64,000 nt of DNA. Source: Gynurincola endophyticus (GTDB lineage Bacteria; Bacteroidota; Bacteroidia; Chitinophagales; Chitinophagaceae). The notes under the pieces were generated by a model. That model was not told the DNA's origin. It saw only the letters and a list, made by a program, of their open reading frames with translations, and did no database searches. The position numbers and the translations under genes are program-made. The stretch lies in NCBI RefSeq assembly GCF_003991195.1, contig NZ_RCWL01000003.1:1-64000 (forward strand). The letters are read 5' to 3'. Positions 19,334 to 27,953 of the stretch are shown piece by piece (the first letter of the stretch is position 1; each line of letters opens with the position of its first letter).

Positions 19334-19858
19334 TTGAAAAAAATTGCTTCATTTTTACTAATACTATTGTCTTTAAGCAATATTACTTTTGGGCAAAATA
19401 CAAAATCAACAAGAGTTTTCTTAAACGACAAAGTAGAAATAACGCTGGAAGATTCGTATAAAGAAGAATCACAGGAAAAAATAATTAAAGAATATCCTGA
19501 CCCGACCATGCGCCCCTCTGTAATACTGGTAAATAAAGAAAATAAAACCAGTATAAAATTTATAAAGATGCCTCAGAGAGTTAGTAACAGACAGGTAAAG
19601 GAATTTAAAGAATTTCATATGAGTCATATGAAAAAAGAAAGAGGTATTGAATGGATAGAAGATGGAGTCATAGAGCAGTTTGAAAAAAACATAGGGTTTA
19701 TCAAAGTAATATATACTGAAAAAGAATCATTTACTTACTTTCTTTTTACCAGTCTGGACGGACAACTTTTACTAATCAATTTTACCAGCCCTGCTAGCGC
19801 CTGGCCGGATATAAAAACTTACGCAGAAGAAATTATGAGTTCGTTGAAAGTTAATTAA
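19334..19858 (+). CDS. Secreted protein of unknown function, TTG start
   Basis: The 174-residue product opens at TTG 19334, which gives a normal signal peptide (MKKIASFLLILLSLSNITFGQ). No ATG start would preserve it. The mature domain (about 25-174) has an alpha/beta pattern ending ASAWPDIKTYAEEIMSSLKVN, reminiscent of small secreted proteins that resemble PsbP/SCP or DUF1795-type folds, but I cannot assign a family. It lies 84 bases after the glycosyltransferase and could be monocistronic. Confidence 0.65.
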   Translation: MKKIASFLLILLSLSNITFGQNTKSTRVFLNDKVEITLEDSYKEESQEKIIKEYPDPTMRPSVILVNKENKTSIKFIKMPQRVSNRQVKEFKEFHMSHMKKERGIEWIEDGVIEQFEKNIGFIKVIYTEKESFTYFLFTSLDGQLLLINFTSPASAWPDIKTYAEEIMSSLKVN

Positions 19859-19876
19859 CTGTACTAAAGAATTGAA

Positions 19877-19927
19877 ATAAACCATACGACGAGCTTTTTT
19901 GTTAATATCATTTGTCGTATGGTTTAT
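19877..19927. terminator. Long inverted repeat between convergent genes
   Basis: Perfect 14-bp arms (ATAAACCATACGAC at 19877-19890 and its complement at 19914-19927) enclose a 23-base loop containing TTTTTT. It sits in the 79 bases between the convergent stops of the secreted protein and the TerC gene, the place of a bidirectional terminator. The long loop and lack of a following T-tract are atypical, so a transcript-end stabiliser is also possible. Confidence 0.55.
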
Positions 19928-19937
19928 GAATGTATAA

Positions 19938-20954
19938 TTACAAGGAAGGAATCTTTTTTTCCGGAAACATTAAAGAAGCTATTACTGAAATAATCAACAC
20001 TCCACCAACAATACCTAAAGAAATAGTAGAAGGTATGTGAAGCCATGGGGAAAGAACCATTTTAATTCCGATAAAACTTAGTATAATAGAAAGACCATAC
20101 GGCAGTTTACTAAACATATGAATGAAGTTTGATAACAAAAAGTAAAGTGACCGTAAACCTAAAATGGCAAATATATTAGAAGTATATAAGATAAAAGGAT
20201 CTTTTGATATTGCAAAAATTGCAGGAATAGAATCCACAGCAAAAAGCACATCCGTAAACTCAATAACAGCTACAACAACCAACAAAGGAGTTGCAATCTT
20301 AATTCCTTTTTGAATAGTAAAGAACTTATCACCGTCATAATTATCACTAACTTTGTATAAGCGTTTTATCAATCTTGCTCCAGCAGATTTACCAAAGTCC
20401 TGATCTTCCTCATCATTTCCTCCGCCCCATGACTTAATGCCAGCATAAATAAGAAAGAGGCCAAATAAAGTAAGTACAATATTGATTTGAACCGGTTTAC
20501 CTAAGAGTTCAAGAACCGGCAAATAAGTAACATTTATTATTCCGACACCCGCGAATATAAATACAGCCCTGAAAACCAAAGCACCTAAAATACCCCAAAA
20601 CAATACTTTGTGATGTAATTCCCGGGGAACTTTAAAGTATGAGAACACAAGTATAAAAACAAAAAGATTATCGACAGACAATGCTTTTTCTATCCAGTAA
20701 GCTGCCTGAAACTGAGTAAACTTTTCAATGGCGAGCTCATTTCCTGAAGAGTCAGTATTAAAAACCCAGTAAATAACCCCAGAAAACAACATAGCTAAAC
20801 AGATCCATATGACCGACCATATAGTAGCTTCTCTTGAAGATATGACATGAATTTTTTTATTAAAAACACCCAGGTCTAATAATAGCATAATGATCACCGT
20901 TATTCCAAAACCCCATAAAAGTCCAGGGTGCAACTCTAAAATACTTTTTTCCAT
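19938..20954 (-). CDS. terC: TerC-family integral membrane protein
   Basis: The 338-residue protein has about eight or nine membrane segments and the TerC hallmarks: EKALSVDNLFVFILVFSYF near residue 85 and EFTDVLFAVDSIPAIFAI near 225-245, with acidic residues inside membrane helices. TerC/Alx proteins act in metal homeostasis, recently linked to Mn2+ export, and in tellurite-associated stress systems. It is the last gene of the minus-strand Ter island and starts 7 bases after the kinase stop, so it belongs to that operon. Confidence 0.9.
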   Translation of the reverse strand: MEKSILELHPGLLWGFGITVIIMLLLDLGVFNKKIHVISSREATIWSVIWICLAMLFSGVIYWVFNTDSSGNELAIEKFTQFQAAYWIEKALSVDNLFVFILVFSYFKVPRELHHKVLFWGILGALVFRAVFIFAGVGIINVTYLPVLELLGKPVQINIVLTLFGLFLIYAGIKSWGGGNDEEDQDFGKSAGARLIKRLYKVSDNYDGDKFFTIQKGIKIATPLLVVVAVIEFTDVLFAVDSIPAIFAISKDPFILYTSNIFAILGLRSLYFLLSNFIHMFSKLPYGLSIILSFIGIKMVLSPWLHIPSTISLGIVGGVLIISVIASLMFPEKKIPSL

Positions 20955-20961
20955 AATTATT

Positions 20962-22473
20962 TTATTGATTTATGATTGTGACATATAAAAGACGTCCCCC
21001 ATCCTCATCAGAAAGCCTTACTTTCATTCCACTTGACAATTCAATCATAGAGTTTGTGGGAACGTCTTTCTGATTTGTAAGATCTCTCATACCCTGTAAC
21101 CCTGTATTAACAAGCACCCACTTACCTTTGTGAAATGTAAAGTAGCCTACAGGTGTTTTATCTTCTTTAGAGATATTTTCATTTCTTATAAACTTTCTGG
21201 ATACATGCCACTTAAAAAGATATTGATTATGATAAACCATTAACCTATGATTTTCTGACTTCCATGTATCATTCTTAAACTTAAAGTATAAATCAATAAC
21301 TGGTAAAGAGCCTTTATATCTCGTACCACAAAAAGGACATTGCGGTTTGGATGTATTATCGAAGACATACCATTTTTCTTCACATACAGGATTGGTACAA
21401 GGCTGTATTAAATCTACTGTTTTAAGCAAGGCGGTTTCCCATTGATTTGCAATCGGTCTCTTTATAGGGTCATGCAATCCATCTACAAAAGCATGCTTAA
21501 ATAACTCTGAAAGATAAGGACCGGTAATAGTATATGGTAACTTGTTTGTATCTCCCCAAAACGCATCCCACTTTCTTAATTGATCTACCTTTACCCGATT
21601 AGTAATATCCATTGGATGTTCGACGAATAAAGCTTTTTCGCCCATTGCCAGAAGCTCATCCTTTTCAGAGTCTACATCCCAGATCTTTCCTCCCCGTAAA
21701 GGATGACGCCTTAGTAAATACATATATATCAGAACAGCTAACGCATGCAGATCTGTTTTTTGATTGGGCAATATTCTGTTTGGATCTGTAATATTCAAAT
21801 GCTTTGTTCGCAAAACTTCGGGAGCAATGAAATCTGCAGTACCAATTACTTCCGGGGGAAATAAGCCGGGAACCACCAATCCATCCAAATCAATAATATT
21901 TGCAGATTTTGTAACCGGATCTACCAAAACATTATTATAAGACAAATCTGAATGAGCTAAACCCATTTGATGCATTTTCTTAACTCCCCGGCATATGTTT
22001 ATAGCTACTTGAAAATAACCGAGCCAGTCACCCAATTCTGACCTGTCTAATGAAAGTGGGTATTGATTGTTTCTAAACGAAGGAGCAGTAAACCATTTTC
22101 CTACTTTTTCTCCCCCTTTTATGGTGTCTGAATTTTGATATCCTTTAGAGAAAAAAAATCTGGAACTATAAATAGGTACAATTACACCAGTTTTTCCTTC
22201 CTTTTCCACTGCATCATAAGGCCATCTAAAAACATCCTCCAGAAAATAATCTGCAGCATTTCCTTTTTTGATATTATCCAGATACAAAGTAACAATACGT
22301 TTAATTCTATCCTTTTGATTAAAGTCTAAAGGACTTCTAAAAAAAGCTACAACATACTTTCTGTCTGGCGAAAAGTAGACGTCTTTAACTCCCCCTTGCT
22401 TAGGGCTTCCATCATCAACATATTCATAAATTCTTGTAGAATCAATGACAGAAGCAACTTTTATAATTTTCAT
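20962..22473 (-). CDS. Ter-island protein kinase with C-terminal zinc ribbon
   Basis: The 503-residue protein has a divergent Ser/Thr kinase domain (about 20-330). The catalytic loop is HSDLSYNNVLVD, the metal-binding loop is DLDG in place of DFG, and FIAPEVLR is the APE region. A four-Cys zinc ribbon follows (CTNPVC...CPFCG, about 365-390), then a beta-rich C-terminal domain (about 395-503) that could be FHA-like. Kinases of this type pair with PP2C and TerY vWA proteins in the 'TerY-P' triad described by Anantharaman, Iyer and Aravind. The substrate is unknown; TerY or TerD proteins are natural candidates. It sits 7 bases downstream of the PP2C gene. Confidence 0.85.
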   Translation of the reverse strand: MKIIKVASVIDSTRIYEYVDDGSPKQGGVKDVYFSPDRKYVVAFFRSPLDFNQKDRIKRIVTLYLDNIKKGNAADYFLEDVFRWPYDAVEKEGKTGVIVPIYSSRFFFSKGYQNSDTIKGGEKVGKWFTAPSFRNNQYPLSLDRSELGDWLGYFQVAINICRGVKKMHQMGLAHSDLSYNNVLVDPVTKSANIIDLDGLVVPGLFPPEVIGTADFIAPEVLRTKHLNITDPNRILPNQKTDLHALAVLIYMYLLRRHPLRGGKIWDVDSEKDELLAMGEKALFVEHPMDITNRVKVDQLRKWDAFWGDTNKLPYTITGPYLSELFKHAFVDGLHDPIKRPIANQWETALLKTVDLIQPCTNPVCEEKWYVFDNTSKPQCPFCGTRYKGSLPVIDLYFKFKNDTWKSENHRLMVYHNQYLFKWHVSRKFIRNENISKEDKTPVGYFTFHKGKWVLVNTGLQGMRDLTNQKDVPTNSMIELSSGMKVRLSDEDGGRLLYVTIINQ

Positions 22474-22480
22474 ATTATAT

Positions 22481-23914
22481 TTAGTAAATGATTGCTAATG
22501 TTCTATCATCGTGATTCCCTTTACTCCAGAAATCCATCCATTTTAAAAGATCGATCTCTATATTTATGTCATTGTCAAAATCAACTTTAAACTGATCTTC
22601 ATTTATTCCATTCAAATCATCCATAAAAGCTTTCCAGGTATCCAAATCTTCCAGCTTATTTTCTGTTACAAACTTTGCATCATAAATTCCATCGGTCATT
22701 AAAAATATTTTCGAAAAGTCCTGAAACTTATGAATTGCGAATCTGGAACTCATACTTGGATTGTTAAAAATCTCAGGCATTGTAATAAATCTCGTACCTC
22801 CGCCGAACTCCCCTACATCCAGCATATTTAGCAATTTAACCTCATTAAAATCTTTTGAGATTACGTTGATAGGACAATCTCCAACCCCAAAGGAAAGAAC
22901 CGCATATCCAAAGTCAAACTTTTTTATCAGCGTAAAAATCAAGGTAGTATTCAGATCTTTTATTGAAATAGATTCCTGTTTTGCGTAATCAGACAACAAC
23001 GTGTGTAAACTTCTTACAGACTTATACAATATGTTTATTATAGAAGATTTTATCTTTATTTTTTCTTTTTCAAGAGTATCTTCACCTGTATCAAACGGAT
23101 TATCCGTCTTAATCGAAAGATCTTCATGATTGCTATCAGAGAAATAGAGATGAATCAGATGATCTAACTCTAACAAAATAGTTTCATTATTAAATAATTC
23201 AACAATACTTTCTGTTGCGATCCTGGAACCTTCTCTTGCATATTTTGCAGAACCAGCACCATCAGCAACTGATATAATACTCCATCCATTCAACAAATCC
23301 TTACTACAAAAATGATCATCCCTAGAGAGCCCTTCATGTGCATGCGACCTTCCTCTTGTTGATGCTATTACAATTTTTCTATCTAAAAAAGAACCAACGA
23401 AGCATTCCATATCTCCTTTCGCATATCTCAGGTTTTTGTCGCTCGGTATGTTGTTCCATAAGTCTTTCGGATCTGCATTAACTAACAGAGTAACTGTTTT
23501 AATATCCTCACTCTGATTCTCATCATTCTTATTGTAAAAGGATAAATACAATTCAACTGAATTAGCCAACAAGGGTACTCCGTAAACAGATACGGCCTCA
23601 GCATCAAAATTCAGTCCTATTGAATCAATATTTTTTATCTCTTTAATTACAATATTCGGATAAGGAGTCAAATCAAATGTGTAAACATATTCTTTCTTAG
23701 CACTTGCATTATCCATAACAATTCTGGAATTCTTAAATTCTTCCTTATCCTTGTATATATTGACAATATCTATTATCTGTTTTTTTTTATCAGTAATAGA
23801 CCTGCTTAAATCTGCGATTCTGGCGTTTTCGGTTAGTTTTAAAAAAGTATCACTTGCAATTTTAGCAGGGTCGATGTTGTTTTCTTCCAACAGGTTCTTT
23901 AAAAATATTTCCAT
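22481..23914 (-). CDS. PP2C-family protein phosphatase of the Ter island
   Basis: The 477-residue protein has an N-terminal extension of about 190 residues (helical start, then a beta-rich segment) and a PP2C catalytic domain. Motifs seen are RSHAHEGLSRDDHF, SVADGAGSAKYAREGS with metal-binding Asp, FGVGDCPI, LMTDGIYD and a C-terminal GNHDDRTLAIIY. It should be a Mn/Mg-dependent Ser/Thr phosphatase opposing the adjacent kinase. The N-terminal extension may bind the vWA or TerD partners. The order PP2C-kinase-TerC places phosphorylation next to the membrane component. Confidence 0.85.
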   Translation of the reverse strand: MEIFLKNLLEENNIDPAKIASDTFLKLTENARIADLSRSITDKKKQIIDIVNIYKDKEEFKNSRIVMDNASAKKEYVYTFDLTPYPNIVIKEIKNIDSIGLNFDAEAVSVYGVPLLANSVELYLSFYNKNDENQSEDIKTVTLLVNADPKDLWNNIPSDKNLRYAKGDMECFVGSFLDRKIVIASTRGRSHAHEGLSRDDHFCSKDLLNGWSIISVADGAGSAKYAREGSRIATESIVELFNNETILLELDHLIHLYFSDSNHEDLSIKTDNPFDTGEDTLEKEKIKIKSSIINILYKSVRSLHTLLSDYAKQESISIKDLNTTLIFTLIKKFDFGYAVLSFGVGDCPINVISKDFNEVKLLNMLDVGEFGGGTRFITMPEIFNNPSMSSRFAIHKFQDFSKIFLMTDGIYDAKFVTENKLEDLDTWKAFMDDLNGINEDQFKVDFDNDINIEIDLLKWMDFWSKGNHDDRTLAIIY

Positions 23915-24017
23915 TAATAGATTTTTTAAATATCAGGCAGGCGGATGTATCAGGGAGTTATAAGAAAGTAATCTCTCCTCCGGATTGTTTTATTCTTCAA
24001 AGAAATTTATAGAATAC

Positions 24018-24656
24018 TTATCCTTCAATAACAAGTTCTGCAGGGGGCGGCGGTAATGTAATAATCTCTCCCGTACCCTGAGATTTACTACCGAGCTCTA
24101 TGGAGGAGCTTACCCATCTAAAGAAAGACGTTAAAGTATTGGCATCAGTCGTATCAAGCCTTACAACATTTTCTGTAAGCATTTTTAGTGACTCAACTTC
24201 AGCTTTCGGACCTGCAGCACAACCAACAATAATTCCAAAATCAATGTTTTTTATTTTAGCCACAAACTCTTTATATTTTCCAATATCTGAAGGTTTTCCA
24301 TCTGTAAAAACAAAAAGTAGCGGTTTCCAATCACCCTTACGGTCTGAAGAGCCTTTGATTAACTCTCTATTTACCAAAGTGTACAACATTTCAAGTGCTT
24401 CACCCGTATGTGTCGGACCACTTTCAGGACAACGAATTTCTACAGGTTGAAAAGTTACCAGATCAGTTAAAGGAACCAGATTCTTCACCACTTTATCAAA
24501 GGTTATTACGCTCAGAAATAAGGAATCTACTGCTTGCGGGTCCATTCGTAACATATTCACAAGTCCATTGAAACCATTATTTAATGCTTCAATCGGCTCT
24601 CCATGCATAGAACCTGAAGTGTCTAATAGAAAATAGGCTAGTAGTCGTCTATTCAT
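24018..24656 (-). CDS. TerY-like vWA-domain protein, copy 1
   Basis: The 212-residue protein is essentially a single von Willebrand factor A domain with an intact MIDAS: DTSGSMHGE (about 13-21), the Thr in GPTHTGEAL and FTDGKPSD. It ends in ITLPPPPAELVIEG, a proline-rich tail shared with the adjacent paralogue. TerY proteins bind metal and bridge partners in Ter complexes. The gap of 104 bases to the PP2C gene has no clear terminator. The start codon lies 1 base after the upstream paralogue's stop. Confidence 0.88.
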   Translation of the reverse strand: MNRRLLAYFLLDTSGSMHGEPIEALNNGFNGLVNMLRMDPQAVDSLFLSVITFDKVVKNLVPLTDLVTFQPVEIRCPESGPTHTGEALEMLYTLVNRELIKGSSDRKGDWKPLLFVFTDGKPSDIGKYKEFVAKIKNIDFGIIVGCAAGPKAEVESLKMLTENVVRLDTTDANTLTSFFRWVSSSIELGSKSQGTGEIITLPPPPAELVIEG

Positions 24657-24657
24657 A

Positions 24658-25296
24658 TCATGCTACTATTACTAATTCTGACGGAGGTGGGGGTAAGTGT
24701 TCTAAGCCGGTTACTTCTTTACCAGACTCTTCTACTTTTGTTGAAGATGTAGAAATAGAAGCCGTTACCCATTGAAAGAATTTAGAGATACTATCTGAAT
24801 CAGCGTTATCCAACCTAACCACTGAGTTAGTAATCTGCTTCAACACGCTATCATCTGCTGCATGTCCTGCCGCGCATCCAACAATTAAACCTTTATTTAC
24901 AGACTTTAAATTATTAAACCCTGACATCCAATCGTCTGTTGGCACTCCATCAGTCATAATAAAAATCAGAGGCTTCCAATCACCTTTTTGTTCAGTGGTT
25001 GTTTTAATAATTTCAGTATTTAATCTATCCGCCAACAAGTTCATGGCGGCGCCTAGAGATGTAACACCGCATGCCTGAATATTCACCATTTGAAAAGATG
25101 CCAGATCTGTTAGTGGAATAATTTGTTTAGCATCTGAATCAAAAGTAATTATACTTACAAATGCAGTTTCTATAGCTTGCGGATTTTGCCTTAGCGAATG
25201 CATCATCATCTGAACACCATTCTTTACAGCCTCGATCGGTTCGCCGCTCATCGATCCGGAGGTATCTAATAGAAGATAAACAGGTAATCGTCTCAT
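24658..25296 (-). CDS. TerY-like vWA-domain protein, copy 2
   Basis: Tandem paralogue of the same length (212 residues). The MIDAS is complete: DTSGSMSGEP, a Thr in VTSLGAAM and MTDGVPTDD. The same LPPPPSELVI tail is present. It lies 2 bases after the TerD-family gene stop. Two vWA proteins with different surfaces but the same tail suggest a heteromeric scaffold or two parallel complexes sharing one partner that binds the tail. Confidence 0.88.
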   Translation of the reverse strand: MRRLPVYLLLDTSGSMSGEPIEAVKNGVQMMMHSLRQNPQAIETAFVSIITFDSDAKQIIPLTDLASFQMVNIQACGVTSLGAAMNLLADRLNTEIIKTTTEQKGDWKPLIFIMTDGVPTDDWMSGFNNLKSVNKGLIVGCAAGHAADDSVLKQITNSVVRLDNADSDSISKFFQWVTASISTSSTKVEESGKEVTGLEHLPPPPSELVIVA

Positions 25297-25298
25297 AT

Positions 25299-25910
25299 TT
25301 ATAAAAATGTTTTTTGTACAGTTACAATAGTTTGTTCTAAGTTTTTGTCTTTTGTAGGCTCACCGATTGCATTAAATTTCCATTCGCCATTTCGCTTGTA
25401 GAACACGCCCATTATCATAGATACATGACCCATAAAATTCGGTTCTTTAGCGATATTATACTGAGCTATACCATTCACTACACTGGTTGGCGTTCCCTCA
25501 TAAATCCTGATTGAAGCAAATGGTATTTTTGAAAAGTCTTGACCAAGAAAACTATTCAAAACAAAGGCTGCATAGGCAACAGAATGATTAATTCTGGAAA
25601 AATCAATAGTTATTATTTCATTATCAAGTCCATCATCACCGTCTACATCACCCGTCAGATCATCTCCGCTATGCCTGATTGCACCATCACTCGAAATCAA
25701 CTTTCCGAAATAAACTACATCTAACACATGTCCAGAAGCATCAAATAAAATACAGCTGGCGTCTAAATCAACAGACTCTTTCGAAACACTTCCAAACAAT
25801 GATTTTTTTTCAATAGCCCCCCAATTTACCCCGACACATATATTTTTTAACAGATCGACGCTATTCTTTTTTAAATCTATTCGTTGTCCTTTTTGAAGAT
25901 TTATTGTCAT
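25299..25910 (-). CDS. TerD-family protein
   Basis: The 203-residue protein is a TerD-domain beta-sandwich with the calcium-site features: VDLDASCILFD, the HSGDDLTGDVDGDDGLDNE acidic loop (about 80-98) and a second-half F..VYKRNGEWKF-type block (FYKRNGEWKFNAIGEP). N-terminal INLQKGQRIDL is the conserved family start. TerD proteins bind Ca2+ and are thought to assemble with TerY-type proteins at the membrane. It differs from its neighbour by an insertion (KKSLFGSVSKES) before the first acidic motif. Confidence 0.9.
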   Translation of the reverse strand: MTINLQKGQRIDLKKNSVDLLKNICVGVNWGAIEKKSLFGSVSKESVDLDASCILFDASGHVLDVVYFGKLISSDGAIRHSGDDLTGDVDGDDGLDNEIITIDFSRINHSVAYAAFVLNSFLGQDFSKIPFASIRIYEGTPTSVVNGIAQYNIAKEPNFMGHVSMIMGVFYKRNGEWKFNAIGEPTKDKNLEQTIVTVQKTFL

Positions 25911-25915
25911 CTTTT

Positions 25916-26470
25916 CTAATTATATTTCTTTAAATAATCTTCTAACCCACCCTTCATTCCTGCACCTACAGCCTCAAACTTCCATTCACCGTTTCGTTTA
26001 TAAATTCGTCCAAATTCTACAGCTGTTTCAATTGAAAAATCTTCTTCCAGTTCGTATTTCAACAACTCTTCGTTTGAAACTGAATCAACAATTCTTATAC
26101 AGGAATTACGCACCTGTCCGAAATTCTGATTACGTGAAATTGCATCATGGATAGTAACTACTATACAAATCTCATTTACACTAGCTTCAACTCTTGATAA
26201 GTCTACTATAATTTGTTCATCATCACCATCCCCATCTCCAGTCTGATTATCACCGGTGTGAACTACAGCATCATTTGGAGATTTTAGATTATTATAAAAA
26301 ACAAAGTGTTGATCCGATACAATTTTTCGATTTTCTCCTAACATAAAAACAGAAGCATCCAGGTCAAATCCACTTCCAGTTGTAGAGTTGTTAGTATCCC
26401 AGCCTAAACCAATGGTAAACTTTGGTGCGCTAATACTTTGCCGTTGTCCTTTTTGTAAGTTAATTGCCAT
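25916..26470 (-). CDS. TerD-family protein (TerE/TerD-like)
   Basis: The 184-residue protein is a compact canonical TerD domain: INLQKGQRQSI start, FDLDASVFML, HTGDNQTGDGDGDDEQI acidic loop, and IYKRNGEWKFEAVGAGM near the end. Its first 67 bases overlap the 3' end of the PRTase-like gene in another frame, which is unusually long for this operon, but both ends look authentic: the start matches the family start exactly. It is very likely soluble and cytoplasmic, acting with the other TerD and TerY proteins. Confidence 0.9.
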   Translation of the reverse strand: MAINLQKGQRQSISAPKFTIGLGWDTNNSTTGSGFDLDASVFMLGENRKIVSDQHFVFYNNLKSPNDAVVHTGDNQTGDGDGDDEQIIVDLSRVEASVNEICIVVTIHDAISRNQNFGQVRNSCIRIVDSVSNEELLKYELEEDFSIETAVEFGRIYKRNGEWKFEAVGAGMKGGLEDYLKKYN

Positions 26471-27276
26471 AGTAGATTGTTTAATTTTTGTAAATTTTTT
26501 TTATACTCCATTATTTTATGATAATTATTGCTAATAGCTAAATCAAACAGCTCACGTTTCTGTTTACTCTCAACTCGTTGAATCACGAACATAAAATCAA
26601 TATCTTTCATTAAAAGAATATACTTTACTATCCTTGTATTGAATTTAAAAACGGAAGACCTCATAATGCTGACAATATCTTCAGGAGATTTAACAGCATA
26701 ATAGTTATAATAATTTTCTATACTCGGGTGAATAAGTTTATTGGCAAGTTCTGCGAAATATACAAACACAAATCTCCCAGACACATTGTATTCCTTAAGT
26801 ATCTTATTTATTGTAAATTCATGACTTCCTGTAATTTTTATATCATCTAAAAAAATACAAAATTTACCTTCTACAAATTCTCTATCTATATAATAAGAGT
26901 CATTTGAAATCAAGTCAATACGTTGCTTATAATCCAGATTTCCATAATCTTCAACATAAGTTTGTTTTCTATGAATTTTGCTATTTAAACATGCATCTCT
27001 CTTATTCATATAGAGAAACTCATTCAGCCTTTTTCTGAAAAAGTAACAAAGAAAATTAGATGCAGTAGGTATTGAACAATAAGGACTGGCAAGCAATACA
27101 ATTTCTTTTTGATTTAACAGAACACTGCCATATTCCTTAACAAAGCCATCAAAAAGTGCATTTGCCATTTTTTCTGCCCAGGAAGTATCTCCAAACTTAA
27201 ATAGGCTATAGCCAGACGCATCAAACATCAGATCATTCCTATGATTAATTTTATGTAAACTGTATGTAAAATTCAC
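26404..27276 (-). CDS. Ter-associated phosphoribosyltransferase-like protein
   Basis: The 290-residue protein contains FCIFLDDIKITGSHEFTI (about 130-150), the acidic DD-x-x-x-TG loop that binds PRPP in type I phosphoribosyltransferases, and an N-terminal region with VLLASPYCSIPTASN. PRTase-like proteins occur in the biosynthetic module of Ter islands together with HAD phosphatases, proposed to make a nucleoside-like metabolite. The last 22 codons overlap the next TerD gene. The overlap-encoded tail (DNGKVLAHQSLPLV) is probably not functional sequence of this family. Confidence 0.75.
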   Translation of the reverse strand: MNFTYSLHKINHRNDLMFDASGYSLFKFGDTSWAEKMANALFDGFVKEYGSVLLNQKEIVLLASPYCSIPTASNFLCYFFRKRLNEFLYMNKRDACLNSKIHRKQTYVEDYGNLDYKQRIDLISNDSYYIDREFVEGKFCIFLDDIKITGSHEFTINKILKEYNVSGRFVFVYFAELANKLIHPSIENYYNYYAVKSPEDIVSIMRSSVFKFNTRIVKYILLMKDIDFMFVIQRVESKQKRELFDLAISNNYHKIMEYKKNLQKLNNLLWQLTYKKDNGKVLAHQSLPLV

Positions 27277-27280
27277 AACA

Positions 27281-27946
27281 TTATTTTTTTATTAAAAGAG
27301 ATTGAAATCCAGCAGCACGTGCACCATTAAAATCAGCGATTATACTGTCTCCTACATGTAAGATTTCATTTCTGTAAATATTTTTTATTCTTGATACATT
27401 CTGAAAAAGCAATTCAAATGCTCCGGGTCCAGGTTTTGATAAGCCTGTTTCATCTGAATATAGTTGAAAGGAAAAGTATTTCTCAAATTCGTAATCCCGA
27501 AGTGCCGTCTTCAAAACAGCTCCATTCACGAAAGCGGTATTGCTTAAAACACTTATAGTTTTTCCTTTGCTGACTATTTTTTTAAATAGCGATATGATAT
27601 CTTTCTGAATCAACAGCGGTTTATATTTAACAAACAATTCATCGGCAGCTGTGATAAAATCTTTAAACTTTTTATTTTCCACATTAGCCACATACACATT
27701 CATTTCTTTTAATAAAGACAAGTAAATCTTTTCACGAGGTATGTGTAAACCGCTTTTTTCTGAAATCCTATTAGCTTCTTTATCATAGAACCTGATAATC
27801 GCTTCAATTTCATTGATAGCTGATTTTATTGAAAAGACATCTTTTAATAACTCAGTCCTTTTTGTTTTGTATAATGGATTTGACCTGATCAAGGTCATCC
27901 ACATATCAAAGGAGACATGCTGACATTTGTTAATATCTAATTCCAT
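27281..27946 (-). CDS. Ter-associated HAD-family hydrolase
   Basis: The longest frame begins at 28009 inside the upstream TerD gene. The ATG at 27946 (MELDINKCQHVSFDMWMTLI) gives the normal HAD start and leaves a 7-base gap to the TerD stop, so I use it (221 residues). Motifs: FDMWMTL (nucleophile Asp), SVLSNTAF (motif II), LSKPGPGAF (Lys, motif III) and HVGDSIIADFNGA (motif IV). It should be a phosphatase or phosphonatase-like enzyme acting on a small phosphorylated metabolite, probably with the PRTase-like enzyme 4 bases downstream. Confidence 0.82.
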   Translation of the reverse strand: MELDINKCQHVSFDMWMTLIRSNPLYKTKRTELLKDVFSIKSAINEIEAIIRFYDKEANRISEKSGLHIPREKIYLSLLKEMNVYVANVENKKFKDFITAADELFVKYKPLLIQKDIISLFKKIVSKGKTISVLSNTAFVNGAVLKTALRDYEFEKYFSFQLYSDETGLSKPGPGAFELLFQNVSRIKNIYRNEILHVGDSIIADFNGARAAGFQSLLIKK

Positions 27947-27953
27947 TGTTGTT

